Below are positions 11,940 through 23,950 of a DNA stretch of 64,000 bases, one piece after another. Source of the DNA: Papio anubis (lineage: Eukaryota > Chordata > Mammalia > Primates > Cercopithecidae); the NCBI RefSeq assembly GCF_008728515.1, contig NC_044995.1, forward strand, positions 11,109,104 to 11,173,103. The letters run 5' to 3'. The translations under genes and the position numbers were made by a program. Each line of letters opens with the position of its first letter. Positions within the stretch are counted from its first letter, which is position 1. Below the pieces are notes generated by a model. That model was not told where the DNA came from and did no database searches. It worked only from the letters and a program-made list of their open reading frames with translations.

Positions 11940-13020
11940 GCTAATTAACTTTTCATTGCGAGATCATTGTAAACTCACAGGAAGTTGCAAAAATAGTACC
12001 TTTCACCCAGCTTTCCCCAGTGGTAACATTCTACATGACAGTAATATAATATCAAACCAAGAGATTGATATTGGTACAGTACACAGACCTTATTCAGATT
12101 TTACCACTTTGAATATGTACTTGTTCATTTTATTAGGGTTTTGCCATTATTATACTCATGATATTGAATCCCTTATCTAAGAATACGATGTGTGTTTCCA
12201 TTCATTCAGGTCTTTTAACTCCATTGGTAGAGTTTTCAAAGTTTTCATAAAGGTCCTGTTGAGTATATTACCAGATATTTTCATCTCTATTATTGTAAAT
12301 GGTGTCATTTTACTCTGCTTGTTTTCTATGTATTTTGTATGGTGTATTAGTCTGTTCTTACGTTGCTACAAAGAAATACCTGAGACTGGGGAATTTATAA
12401 AGAAAAGAAGTTTAATTGGCTCATAGTTTTACAGGCTGTATAGGAAGCATAGTGGCTTCTGCTTTTGGGGAGACCTCAGGAAATTTCCGATGGGGGGGAG
12501 GCAGAGGGGGAGCAAGGAGTCTCACATGGCAGGAGCAGGAGCAAGAGAAAGGTGGGGGTAGGGGAGGTGCCACATGCTTTTAAACGACTAGATCCCACAA
12601 AAACAAACTCACTATCCTAAAGACAGTACCAAGGGGATGGCGCTAAACCATTCGTGAGAAACCACCGCCATGATCCTGTCACCTTCCTCCAGGTCCCACC
12701 TCCAACATTGGCAACTACCATTCCACATGAGATTTGGTGAGGACACAGATAAACCATATCAGTGTATTATTTATTTTTTGGATCATATATCTTATTGTAA
12801 ACATAACACAACTTATTTAACTCTTACTATCACGTAGGTTTTTTTTGCCTTAATTCTGGCTATCATAACCAATGCTATCCCGATCCATTTTTCAGCTGAT
12901 TTTGACCCTCATCTGTAATTATTTCCTTAGGATCCATTTCTATATATTTTTCTTTCCAATTACATTGGAGCATTTTAAACTTAGTTGATCTCCCACTATT
13001 TAAAAACTTAATACTATTTG
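11940..13020. mobile_element. Old L1-like sequence interrupted by a MaLR LTR
   Basis: CACCCAGCTTTCCCCAGTGG with nearby text resembles old L1M sequence (about 11940-12340, possibly on to 13020). Strand not resolved. Confidence 0.4.
12344..12762 (-). mobile_element. THE1/MST-type MaLR LTR
   Basis: Reverse complement of a MaLR LTR: TGTATTAGTCTGTTCTTACG at one end and AGGACACAGATAAACCATAT at the other. Confidence 0.8.
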
Positions 13021-13139
13021 GATGGAACACCAGCAGGGATTTATATATTGTAATTTGAGTTTAGGTCTAAGTAGCCTGTAACACTTGCCTACTGTACAAT
13101 CTAAGTACTGTAGGAAATAATCACTTCAAATTCATATGC

Positions 13140-13466
13140 TTCAGTTCATGTCTTTTGCAGGGACATGGATGAAGCTGGAAACCATCATTGTCAGCAAACT
13201 GTCACAAGATCAGAAAACCAAACACCACATGTTCTCACTTATAAGTGGGAGTTGAACAGTGAGAACACGTAGACACAAGGAGGGGAACATCACACACCGG
13301 GGCTTGTGGGGATGGGGGGCTAGGGGAGGGATAACATTAGGGGAAATACCTAATGTAGGTGGCGGGTTGATGGGTGCGGCAAACCACCATGGCACATGTG
13401 TACTTGTGTAACAAAACCACATTCTGCACATGTAACCCAGAACTTAAAGTATAATAAAATAAATTC
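13140..13466 (+). mobile_element. L1 3' end (5'-truncated)
   Basis: TTTGCAGGGACATGGATGAA, TCTCACTTATAAGTGGGAG and ATGGCACATGTGTAC are primate L1 3'-end text. Confidence 0.85.
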
Positions 13467-13633
13467 ATATGCTTTTAAAAACACACCTAACAAAAAATGA
13501 TACACTTGAAAATGAACTTTTTTAGTTGTAATTGTACATTCTAACAAGATAAAGTTAGTTATATAAAGCTTTTTCCTTTTTTTGGCTGTAAAATATGACT
13601 CAAACTTGGTAACTTTTTTGCCCTATGATGTAT

Positions 13634-14020
13634 AGGTTTGCTACAGCTGCTATAATAAAGTACCACAGACTGGTGGCTTAAATAGCAGAAATTTGTGGTC
13701 TCTTCATGTCATTTTCCCCCATGCATGCGTCTGTGTGCAAATTTCACCTTTAAAATTTTTCCTTTTAATTTTTACAATTTTCTTATTTTTAATTTTTGTG
13801 GATACATAGTAGGTATATATATTTAGGGGGTACATGAAATATTTTGAGAAGTTTCCCCTTTTTATAAGGATACCAGTTAGATTAGATTAGAGTCTACCCT
13901 AATGACCTCATTTTGATATAACTAATTATATCTGAAACAACCAAATAAGGTCACATTCTGAGGTGCAGTGTGTTAGGCTTTCAGCATAAGAATTTGTGGG
14001 GACACAGTTTATAACACATG
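13634..14020 (-). mobile_element. MLT1-type MaLR LTR with an internal L1 piece
   Basis: TTGCTACAGCTGCTATAATA and the far end CTAATGACCTCATTTTGATA fit a reverse MLT1. L1-like text interrupts it at about 13757-13850. Confidence 0.6.
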
Positions 14021-14180
14021 AGAAAAGCTTTTCTAAATGTCTCCATTTTACATCTTAATATAGTGTTGCTAAAGCATAATCCTATTTTATGTAGCATCAA
14101 ATGTTAAGCTTAGGTTTTTTGGTTTATTTTTGGCTAAGGCAGGTTCCATGTGAGGAGAGGCATTTTAAAACGTACCCTGG

Positions 14181-14477
14181 GCCGGGCGCGGTGGCTCAAG
14201 CCTGTAATCCCAGCACTTTGGGAGGCCGAGGCGGGTGGATCACGAGGTCAGGAGATCGAGACCATCCTGGCTAACATGGTGAAACCCCGTCTCTACTAAA
14301 AATACAAAAAACTAGCCGGGCGAGGTGGCGGGCGCCTGTAGTCCCAGCTACTCGGAGGCTGAGGCGGGAGAATGGCGTGAACCCAGGAGGCGGAGCTTGC
14401 AGTGAGCCGAGATCGCGCCACTGCACTCCAGCCTGGGCGACACAGCGAGACTCCGTCTCAAAAAAAAATAAATAAAT
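14181..14477 (+). mobile_element. AluY-type element
   Basis: Complete Alu with duplication AAAACGTACCCTGG at 14167-14180 and 14478-14491. It carries the CTCAAGCCTG variant. Confidence 0.95.
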
Positions 14478-14509
14478 AAAACGTACCCTGGATTTTTAAA
14501 AATCAGGTA

Positions 14510-15000
14510 TGGTAAGGTGACAGACATGGAGACAACTGCCTTTGCATGAAGAGTTTATTACTCCCATTTCCCAGCAGAAGGGAGCATGCCACACCGTACG
14601 GACCCACATGGGGATGTCTCAAGATTTGGTCAGGAGGCAGAATGAGTGCCTAGGCAGAAGGGAAAAAGCCTAGACCCAGAGCCTTTATCATGTTTTCTTT
14701 AGAAAAGGCAGAACCAGGCAGGGGCAACAATTTAGGATTGTCTAGTTTGAGTAATGTCGCCAGGCTCTGGGCTATGGGGGTAGTCTCTAGTTGTCTGGTC
14801 CTCAGGTTGGTTTAGGGCAGGGGAAATAATGGTTGGTGTATGAGAGTTAGATGAAGATGGTAATTGGGGTTATGGGCTTTGGGTTGGTTGGTTGCATATA
14901 AAGGGTATGTTTATGGGCAAGTAGTTTACTGCCTTTAAGAATTAGCTAGCTGTAGGAGGGGCTCTCCCCAGCCAACTACAGCTAGCTCCCCTACCCTAAT
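14510..15000 (-). mobile_element. LTR-like sequence, family not recognised
   Basis: GAAGAGTTTATTACTCCCAT looks like an antisense LTR polyadenylation region. 15000-16060 shows no recognised feature. Confidence 0.35.
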
Positions 15001-16061
15001 ACGTTGGAGCATAAGAAAATATAGAAAATAAAAACATATTTCTAGAATAAGCAGGCCCATAAATACAGAAAGTAGATTACTATCCTCTTTGTGTTGGAGG
15101 AATGGGAGGTGAGGAAGGGGATAGCTAAAGGTTATGGGGTTTCTTCTTGATGTGATAAAAATGTCTAAAATTGACCATGGCAGTGGTTATATGTCTATGA
15201 ATATACTAAAAGTTACTGATTTTTACATTTTATGTAGGTGAATTATATAGCTTATGACTATATTTCAATAGAACTCTCATTTTTTTAAAGATACAGTGGT
15301 GGGGTCAGAAGTCAAATTGAAGTAGATGACATTCTTCCTCCCTATTCAGGAATCAGTTGAATGATGAAGATCCTTAGTCTGATCTACTCCAAGAGAGATT
15401 TCAGCTGGGTCCCATCTGTTGCCATTTGGAATATTAAATAGTTTGCCAAGGATAGAAACTAAGTCTGTGCAAGAACGTATAGAGAGTCAGAATGGTCACG
15501 CTTCTATACCTCCTCCTCCCCACCCACTTCTTCCCCAAGTCATTCTTCGATTCCAAGGGCAAGGTGAGCTACCTGTGGAATGTAAGTATGGCCTATTTTT
15601 TTGTCTGTCCTGAATGCCAGCACTTTAGGAGCAGTGAAAAGTAGATTCAGTAACATGAGAATATTAGAAAACCTGGTTGTAGGCTACAGTGTCATATACT
15701 AGATAATCTCCTTGGTGTTACCCTAGAGAATACTCAGTCTTCATTAGTTAAATACATCTCTGCTGCACCCACTGTGAAATACTGGACGTTGAGTTGCCCA
15801 TGTGGGAAGCAGCTGAATTATAATCACTTACAATTCAGAGGGAATATGGATTTGATGCTTACTTTTTTTTTCCATTTTTTTTTTGTGAAATTTTGGTCAT
15901 GATGGCCCATGAACAAAAATGTGGTATACATAAGGTAAAAATTAGATAAAGAAAACATTATATATGTAATGTAATGATAATTTAATACATAGTATGATAA
16001 TGGAAATATCCCTTACTTCCTTGGTGGGATGAATGAGGACAGAAGAATCAAAATAACCTCT

Positions 16062-16500
16062 TGTTACTGGTTGAATTTTGGCTGCCCCAAATTTTGCATG
16101 TTGAAGTCCTAACTCCCAGTATCTCAGAATGTGACTGTATTTGGAGATAGGATTTTTACAGAGTTAATTAAGTTAAAATGAGTTCGTTAGGGTGGGTCCT
16201 AATGCACTCTGACTAGTCTCCCCATGTCTCCATGGGTTTTCTCTGGGTACTCCAGATTCCTCCCACATCCCACAGATGTGCACAAGAAGTTAACTGGTAG
16301 GTCTAAGTTGTCCCAGTCTGAGTGAGTGTGGGTGTGTAGTAGGCTACACCATCTAGGTTTGTGTAAGTACACTCTATGATGTTTGCACAACAAGCTTCTT
16401 AGGAAATTGCCTAAGAACCCATTTCTCAGAATGGATCTCCATCCTTTAATGATGTAGACTGTATTTTCATACTGTAAATAGTCCCCTTGTGGTAGATTTC
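16062..16500 (+). mobile_element. MLT1-like LTR fragment and DNA-transposon piece
   Basis: CAGAATGTGACTGTATTTGG (16062-16215) is MLT1-like. GTAGTAGGCTACACCATCTA (about 16335-16455) matches the transposon that recurs at 32.7 kb. Confidence 0.55.
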
Positions 16501-16699
16501 AATCTACGAGTATGACATCACTGAATGTGGAGTTAGAAAGAAAGGTACAGTTCATGGCTCACAGTTCTTACAGCCCTTTTAATCTCCTAAATGACTACAG
16601 CAATAAAGTATCTTTTGTTAAAATATCTGGCCTTTTGTTCTTGGTTCCTGAAAAAGCTCCAGAACAGCTCCAGAGCCATAAACGTGAAAGACAGTATTT

Positions 16700-17395
16700 C
16701 AACCACACATGAGTTTATGTTAATGAGGTGATTTTTGGAAACTCACAAGATAATCCCAATATTTGGGGGCAGTGGTGGCTAGTTGCCAGAGGAACCAGCC
16801 ATGTACTCAGAGGATTGGAACTCACAGCTCCACCCTCTACTTCCGGGAAAAGAGAGGCTGAAAATTGAGTTGATCGCCAGTGGCCAGTGATTTAATCAAT
16901 CACATCTACATAATGAAACCTCCATAAAAACCAAAAAGACCTGAGTTCAAGCGGCTTCCAAGAAGGTAGACAAAAACACATCCTCATGCTGGGAGGGTGG
17001 TGCACCCCAACTCCACGGGCACAGAAGCTCCTGCACTAAGGATTCTTTTGGACCTTGCCCTACATGTCTCTTCATCTGGCTATTTATTTGTATCCTTTAA
17101 AATATCTTTTATAATAAACCAGTAAACATAAATGTTTCCCTGAGTTCTGTGAGCCGCTCTACCAAATTAATGGAACCCAAGGAGCCGGTTGTGGGAGCCC
17201 CAAGTTATAGCACATCTCTCTGAAACACAGGTACAACAATCTGGAGTTTGGAATTGGCATGGGAAGTGGGGGACAGTCTTGTGGGGCTGAGCTGTCTAAC
17301 CTGTAGGATCTGATGCTCTCCAGGTAGCGTCAGAATTGAATTGGAGTGGAGGTCACCTGGCTGGTGTCTGCTGCAGAAAGGTTGTTTTGAGATAT
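16700..17395 (+). mobile_element. LTR-like element, copy 1 (upstream of ZNF471)
   Basis: Shares GTTTCCCTGAGTTCTGTGAG, AAATTAATGGAACCCAAGGA and GGTAGCGTCAGAATTGAATT with 19690-20320. Contains an AATAAA. I do not recognise the family with certainty. 17400-18030 is mostly unassigned. Confidence 0.6.
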
Positions 17396-18029
17396 TAAGA
17401 TATTATAAGAGACAATAGAAAAAATGTATACGATACAACTTTCTCTGTGTTATATTTCTCCATAGCCCTTTTTACTATTCATCAGACTATTTATCTAACT
17501 CATGAATTTGTGGCTTGTCTCTCTCCACCTCAAAGTAAATTATATAATAAGAGGGCAGGGATTTTTTTTTTCTCTGCTGTATCCCCCTGAATTGCTTTAC
17601 CTTATTTGTCTCACCTTCCCATACTAATTCTACAGTTTTCCTAGTAAGGGCTAGTCCCCTAAAACAGGGACCATTTCCATTCTGTTAAGGGGCGGAACGC
17701 GGTTCAATCCTAGTGGACTGGTTCCAAAAACTTCCTGTTATTCACTGCCTCTGAGCAGTGATATTCCCATTTTGCAGCTGAGAGAGGTATTAATTTGCTA
17801 GAGTCACAACACGGTAGGGGTTCCGAGTCGCTGTTCTTATTCCAAAATAAGCTTAGCACAGAAAGATAATCACATTCCCACGGACAGGCACAGAAGGCCG
17901 CGCTCCGAATGACATCGCGATCATAGAGGCACAGACAGCGTCACAAAGCCGCACACATGCTCACACCGAAGGCTCAGCCATCTCGCGCTTCACTCCCAGT
18001 CCCCAGAAACCGGTAACTAGGGACTCTTC

Positions 18030-18600
18030 TGGTCTCTAGGCGAAGGGGGGGGGGTGGGGAGAGCGCAATCTTTGCGCCTGCGCACACTCCCGCTCTTACC
18101 CGCCGGAAACCCTGGGCCACGCCCACCTGGCATAATCACGTACTGCGCAGGCACCGCCCGCTCTGTCTCTAAGTTCCCTCCCACTCCCACAGCAGCCCGA
18201 GGACAAGCCCCTCAACGCTAGGCCACGCCTCGTCTCCGCCCGTCGCGTCCGACCCCTGAAGAGAGGCTGGCGCCTGCGCGATGGAGGTTCCGGCGTCGAC
18301 TCAAGAAGTCCTTCGGATGAGAGCTTCTGGGTGCCGGACGAGGCCGGGGGTTTGTTTTGCGTGGTCTGGGAGTCCGAGCCCGAGGGCTGGGCCAGGAAGG
18401 GCAGGCGAGGCGGGCGGCTCAGACCCGGGTCGCGAAGGCCCAGCCGCGTCTTCTGTCCCCAAGACGACTACATTTCCCAGAGGCCAGCGCGGCGCGCGTA
18501 CTCGAGCCTGCGGGGCGGAGGCCGCGGCTCGGGGCTGCTGGGCGTTCGGGGCGGCTTGGGGCGGCGGGACCACGGGAGTGAGCTGTGGGAGAGATGGGGG
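18030..18600 (+). promoter_or_regulatory. ZNF471: ZNF471 CpG-island promoter
   Basis: CpG-rich, with the NRF1-like GCGCCTGCGCACACTCCCG at 18074-18092 and the ZNF143/THAP11-like GACTACATTTCCCAG at 18466-18480. It is the only island between the orphan island and the ZNF471 coding exons, so the first exon should start here. Confidence 0.8.
18460..18577 (+). other. ZNF471: Probable untranslated first exon of ZNF471
   Basis: A donor-like GGGA|GTGAGC occurs at 18577/18578, just downstream of the ZNF143-like site and before the GT-rich intron repeat begins. The transcription start is not visible, so the left edge is a guess. Confidence 0.35.
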
Positions 18601-19530
18601 TGTGCCTGTGTGTAAAAGATCGGTCAGCGTGTGAGGCTTCGTGAGAGGGTGCGGTTTCTGTGTGTGTGTGTGTGTGTGAAGACCGAGAGTCCAGAGTGTG
18701 AGACCAGGGTGTGTTCGTGTGTGACAGAGCGAGACGGGTCAGTGCGAGAGACCAGTGAGTGTGAGAGAGATGGGGGTGTGCCTGCATTTGAAAGCGTGTG
18801 AAGCTCTGTGAGAAGATGCGGGATGTGTGGGTGTGTAAGTGTGTAACAGACCGGGTGTCCAGAGCGTGAGACCAGGATGTATTCGTGTGAGAGAGGGAGA
18901 CGGGCTGGCGTGTGAGAGACCAGTGTGAGAGAGATGGGCGTGGGCCTGTGTGTGAAAGGCCACTCGGTCGGTGTGTGTGTCAGAGAGAATCACCACGTAT
19001 GCGAGACTAGATGGTGCGAGGCCAGAGTGTGAGACTGTGGTGTGTTAATGTGTGAAAGGGAGACCAGTGAGTGTGAGAGAGATGGGCGTGGGCCTGTGTG
19101 TGAAAGGCCGGTTGGTCGGTGTGTGAGGCTCAATGACAGGCCGGTGTGTGTGTGTGTGTGTGTGTGTGTTTGAGAGAGAAGAATCACCATGTATGCGAGA
19201 CTAGACCGTGTGAGGCCAGAGTGTGAGACTGGTGTGTTAATGTGTGAAAGGGAGACCAGTGAGTGTGAGAAATGCGTGTTTTGGGTGAAAGACCTGTCAG
19301 TGTGTGAGGCTGTGGTTTATATGTGTCTGACAGACTGAGACCAGAGTGTGAGACCAGGGTGTGTTCGTGTGTGTGAGTCTCTTTCTCACAACCTGAGTGT
19401 TCTCTACACAGCATGACACCAGTGAGTGTGAGAGAGATGAACATGTGGCTGTGTGTGAAAGACCAGTCATGTGAGGCTCCTTGAGAGGCTGGCATGTGTG
19501 AGAGAGAGAAAGACTAAACTGTGAGAGTCT
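18590..19530 (+). repeat. Degenerate GT-rich tandem repeat in ZNF471 intron 1
   Basis: Six units, each beginning near a GATGGGxGTG-type motif, at 18593, 18769, 18933, 19081, 19271 and 19436 (spacing 148-190 bp). Each repeats a GTGTGAGAGACCAGTG pattern and a GTGTGTGAAAG pattern. A (GT)n run lies at about 19143-19170. Confidence 0.75.
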
Positions 19531-19532
19531 GA

Positions 19533-19648
19533 AGAGTGAGATTACGGTATGTTGGTATTAGTTTGTGAGAGAGAGGGAGGCGATCAAAGTAGAGTGAGAC
19601 TATGGTATGTTGGTATTAGTTTGTGAGAGAGAGGGAGGTGATCAAAGT
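19533..19648 (+). repeat. 58-bp tandem duplication
   Basis: Copies at 19533-19590 and 19591-19648 differ at only a few bases; both contain GGTATGTTGGTATTAGTTTG. Confidence 0.9.
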
Positions 19649-19689
19649 ATGGGACAAAGTTATGTTTCCTGGCATACAACTTCCAAGAT

Positions 19690-20320
19690 CCTTGCAATCT
19701 CCAAAGTATTAAGTGTCTTTTTGCATGCTAATGATTGGTGGGCCGGCAGCCTGTAGGTAGATCATGGTAAGGGCTGGTCATCAGAACAACCTAGGCAGGA
19801 TTAGAGGGTTGGGATTATCAGTCCCATCCTCAATCTCCAGGGAGAGGAAAGGAAGCCACAGGTTAAATGGATCATCAGTGGTCAGTGATTTAACCAGCCA
19901 TGCCTAAGTAATGAAGCTTTCGTAAAAACCCAGAGGGACTGAGTTCATCAAACTTCCAGATAACTGAACACTGGAGTCTCCTGTAGGATGAGCGCCTTCC
20001 TACATAACCTTTTCCTATGCATTTCTTCACCTGTATCTTTTGTAATAATTCTTTATGATTATAAACGTGTTTCCCTAGGTTCTGTGAGCTGCCCTAGCAA
20101 ATTAATTGAATGCAAGGAGGGGGTCATAGGAACCCCGATTTTATAGCCAATGAGAAGCACACATAAAACAACCTGGGGCTTGCAATTGGCATTGGAAGTA
20201 GGGAGCAATTTTGTAGGACTGAGCCCTCAATGTATGGGATCTTACGCTATCTCCAGGTAAATAGTGTCAGAATTGGGTTGCCCTAGAGGTCACCCACCTG
20301 GTATTCATTGAAGAATTTAT
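19690..20320 (+). mobile_element. LTR-like element, copy 2 (ZNF471 intron 1)
   Basis: Same family and orientation as 16700-17395: GTTTCCCTAGGTTCTGTGAG, AATTAATTGAATGCAAGGAG. It interrupts the GT-rich tandem repeat. Confidence 0.6.
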
Positions 20321-20326
20321 TGCTTG

Positions 20327-20329
20327 CCT

Positions 20330-20369
<40 letters not shown>
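20327..20369 (+). repeat. (GT)n microsatellite
   Basis: A nearly pure TG run at the end of the second LTR-like element in ZNF471 intron 1. Confidence 0.9.
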
Positions 20370-20389
20370 GACCCCACACATCTGGTCTT

Positions 20390-21370
20390 AGAACTGTTTT
20401 GTGTTGTGAGAGTAGAGTAAGAGAAACAGTTTGTTTCTCCTCTTTGTCAGCTGAGTGTGTTATCAGGGACTGGACTGTGAGAATCCAGAGTGCGAGCCAG
20501 GGTATATCAATGTGTGAGAGAAATAGATGTGCCTGTGTGAAAGATTAACAAGTATGAGGCTCCCTGGAGTCTGAGAAAGATCATGTGTGTGTCTGAGTAA
20601 AAGCAAGAGACTAGACTGAGAGTTCAGTGATTGGGAGAGAATAGGGTATGTTGGTGTGAGTGTGTGAGAGACCAATGGGTATGTGAGAGACTAGAGTATG
20701 TCTCTGTCTGGCCTGGTAGGTAGTGAGATGGTGTATCACAGTATGAAAAAGATTGGAGTGAGAGCGACCAGTATGTATTTTGTGTGCATGAGATAAAGCA
20801 GTTGGAATGTGAGAGATCAGAGTGTGTTTGTGTATCTGTGTGAGATACTGGTGTATTTGAGTAATTGAGGCCTCTTTGAAAGATACCATTGAATGTGTAT
20901 GTATAAGAGAACATCATGTTTGTATGTGTGAAAGAGGGAGAGAAAGACTAGTGATGTGATTGGGTAAGAAAGAAACTATGTGAACCATGGTGTGTTATCC
21001 AAAAGGCTTTACAAATATAACCTCTCTGAGGTTGTGAAGCATGAATGTGTGAGACAGAGATAGGGGACAGTGAGCTGTGTGTGTGAGAGAAGTAAGATTA
21101 GGGGTATGTGTGAAGGTGTTGGTGAGTCACTGTGTGTGCTTATATTCATGTCCTTAGACAATGGAAATGTGACTGTATATGTGCTTGTTTTGGGGTGCTT
21201 GTGATTGTGTCCTCTGTGTGACCAGGAAACTTGTTAGTGTTTGTATGTCACCCTGTATACCTGTAATTGTGGCCCTGTATGACTGCTGAGTGTGGGGAGA
21301 CTACTTGGAAGATGGATAGGATTGGATTGTTTATGAGTGTGGCTGTTTGGAATTGTGTGTTGCCGGGATC
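20390..21370 (+). repeat. GT-rich degenerate repeat, continuation
   Basis: Further GTGTGAGAGA-type words with weaker periodicity. It continues the 18.6-19.5 kb repeat after interruption by an LTR-like insertion. Confidence 0.55.
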
Positions 21371-23950
21371 GGAAACATGGAATAGAATTCCTGTCCACAG
21401 TCCAGGAGTTTCAGTAAGAAGCAAAAGCTGGGGTGACTGAAACTCCTAACTGAAGCAGGAGACACCCTCAGTTCTGTGTGACAGGAGGGTAATCAAGGGG
21501 CTGGGACAGAGGTGAGAGTGAAAGTGGCAGAATTGAATGCTAAAGGTTCCATCGTTTCAGGGTGAGGAAAGTGAAACATTGCCAGGGAGCAGGGCAGGGA
21601 TGCAGTGGTGGGGGTTGAGTGAAGGAGGAGGATAACCCTGGCCTCTAGTGGCATTTGGGAGTCAGATTTTCCTTTTTCTTTTGTTTTTTCCCAAAAACCC
21701 CATCCATCTGGCCCAAAAAGGAGCCAGATTTTCAAAGAGTAGACTTTCAAAGCATGAAGCAGAGACCCAAGAAGAGAATGACTCCACCTTTACCTGTAAA
21801 AATAGAGGAAATGACTATTTTGTAGGATTATTTCAAAAATAAAGCGAGATAATCTAATCTATGCAGAGTACCTCATACATCTGAATGGGAAGGTAAGTCT
21901 TTGAAAAAGATTAAATTTAGGACCTCAAGCATGAAAAAAAAAAAAAAAAAAAAAAAAAACCAGTTACGAGTTACAGCCCTTCAGTGGCCATAGGTTGCTC
22001 ATACCCAGTTATGGGATCAACCAAAGCTGGGAAGAAGAAGACAGTTTTAGGCTAGTGATTCTGGGAGCGCAGCAAAGGCCTCATCTCTCACTAACCTTTC
22101 CCTTCCTTCAGCCTTGCCTTCCCAAGACACTGCTCTTCAAGAGAAAGACCAGAAGAGAAGGCAAAAATGAATGTTGAAGTAGTAAAAGTCATGCCCCGGG
22201 TTAGTTGATATTTTCTTTCTCTTCATGAAAGGCAGTCTTGCTGTTTAGTACTTTGCAATGCTTCTTTTCTTTTGAAAATTCCCTGATTAACAGTCCAAGA
22301 GCCTAGTTCCCACTTCTCTCCGAGGCCACTGTCTTTAACTCTAATTACCTAATGAGTGAGTAATAGCTTAGTATAAAAAGTCATGGAGGCCTCTGTGAGA
22401 TTCCTCTTCCCACCTTGTGTACATTTTAAATTAAGTGCTGACTCTTGTGAAAAGACTTGATTTATATTGTATGGAATATATCTGTGGATATCTTATTACT
22501 AGTGAGTCGGGTTCCAGGTTAAATGCGCATCCAGTGCCTCTCCTGTATAGAGAATGCATCTACCTGAATTTTTGTCCAAATCTCTGAGTATGTCCTTAAG
22601 ATAAATTCCTTAAAAGATTTTCTTTACATTTTAAGTATGAATTACCAGCCTCATTTGTTCACCTGAAAAAATCTTATTCTACTTAATTTTTGCAAATTTT
22701 ATAAATTTAAATAGGTGAGATGTTCACATGGTACAAAATTTAAAAACAAATTTCACCATTACCTCCCAGTTCTTTTAAGAAGTTATTCTCAGCTTGTATC
22801 TCATTCACAGCTATGTTATGCCTTTGTGTGTATACATAAATACTTTCTTCCCTTCAAAGTTAATGGTGTTTTGTGTCCTGTTGATGAAATTTTTGTCTAC
22901 CTTTAGGTCCTATTTTTCTTCTAAGATTTGTTTTATCCTTCACAGTTAAGTTTCTGGTAAGCTTACACTTGATTTTTGTGGTTTTCTATCATGGTAGAGC
23001 TGAAATTACATTCACTTTTTATGTTAAATTTAATTTACATTAAATTTTTATATTAAATGTATAATTTATAATAAGTGAGGCAGAGATTTATTTTTTCAAG
23101 TTGGCGCAATGGCATTAATTGAATTATTCATCTCATTCTCACTAATTTGAAATGCCACCAATACCATGCACTAAACTCCTGTGTATATTTGGTTCTGTTG
23201 CTGTACTACACTCAGTTTTACTTGAATTTCTGCTTTTAATTTTTTAATTTTTAAATATTATATTGCACATGTATAAAGAACCATGTATACAAAAGGAACC
23301 CTTAATTCTCCCACTGTGAAATTCCCCTTCACATTTTTTCTAAGTGGAAAATGTGTTTTCATGACATACATGAGTGTCAGATGTCCATAATTAGTGCTTA
23401 ATTAAATTATATGCTTCATATCAAAAGTTATGTTAAATTAATTTTGAAACACTGCTTTTTTTTCTTGCACTGTCAGAGTTCATGAGATACTAAAAAATAT
23501 TTACATGGATTCTGGGCATCGGTGTCTTCCTCAGCATTAAACCATTTTGTGAATTATCTAACATAATTTTCCAAAGATACAGACCTTTTATGGTTTGTGT
23601 GCCTGATGTTGTCATTAAAATTCTACCTGAAGTCACAGGCACCATTTAATACAACAGAATTATTCCCCTGCCATTTGCCCTCTAGAAGTAAGTTGTTATC
23701 TCCACAATACTACTTACTGTCTTTAGTTTTGATATTTAACCTCATACTCCTGAATAATGTTCCATACACTGTTCCATACACTATTTCTTGATTATTTTAG
23801 TTTTAGAAATTGTCTAGTAACCTACTACTATAGATGATAAAGATGCAGTCCATTAACCCCATCACCTGAAATGCACACACACATGCTTATTTGATAGACG
23901 GTGAACATGATTCACTATTTTTGTTTTAAGTCAGTATTCAGGGTAGCTTG
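21370..23950. other. ZNF471 introns around exon 2
   Basis: Apart from exon 2 (22112-22199) and a poly(A) tract at 21933-21959 I see no gene or clearly named repeat. 22680-23850 is AT-rich and probably old LINE. Confidence 0.4.
22112..22199 (+). CDS. ZNF471: ZNF471 exon 2 (5' UTR plus first 11 codons)
   Basis: Polypyrimidine tract and AG at 22110-22111; the donor GTTAGT starts at 22200. The ATG at 22167 opens MNVEVVKVMPR. The exon aligns with ZFP28 exon 2 (49202-49293), which is wholly coding there. The codon before the donor is CGG rather than the CAG seen in ZFP28, giving a slightly weaker exon edge. 22112-22166 is untranslated. Confidence 0.85.

Noticed and set aside
18281..18634. 117-codon open frame in the ZNF471 island
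   Set aside because: CpG-island composition; it crosses the likely exon 1 donor and other frames are equally open.
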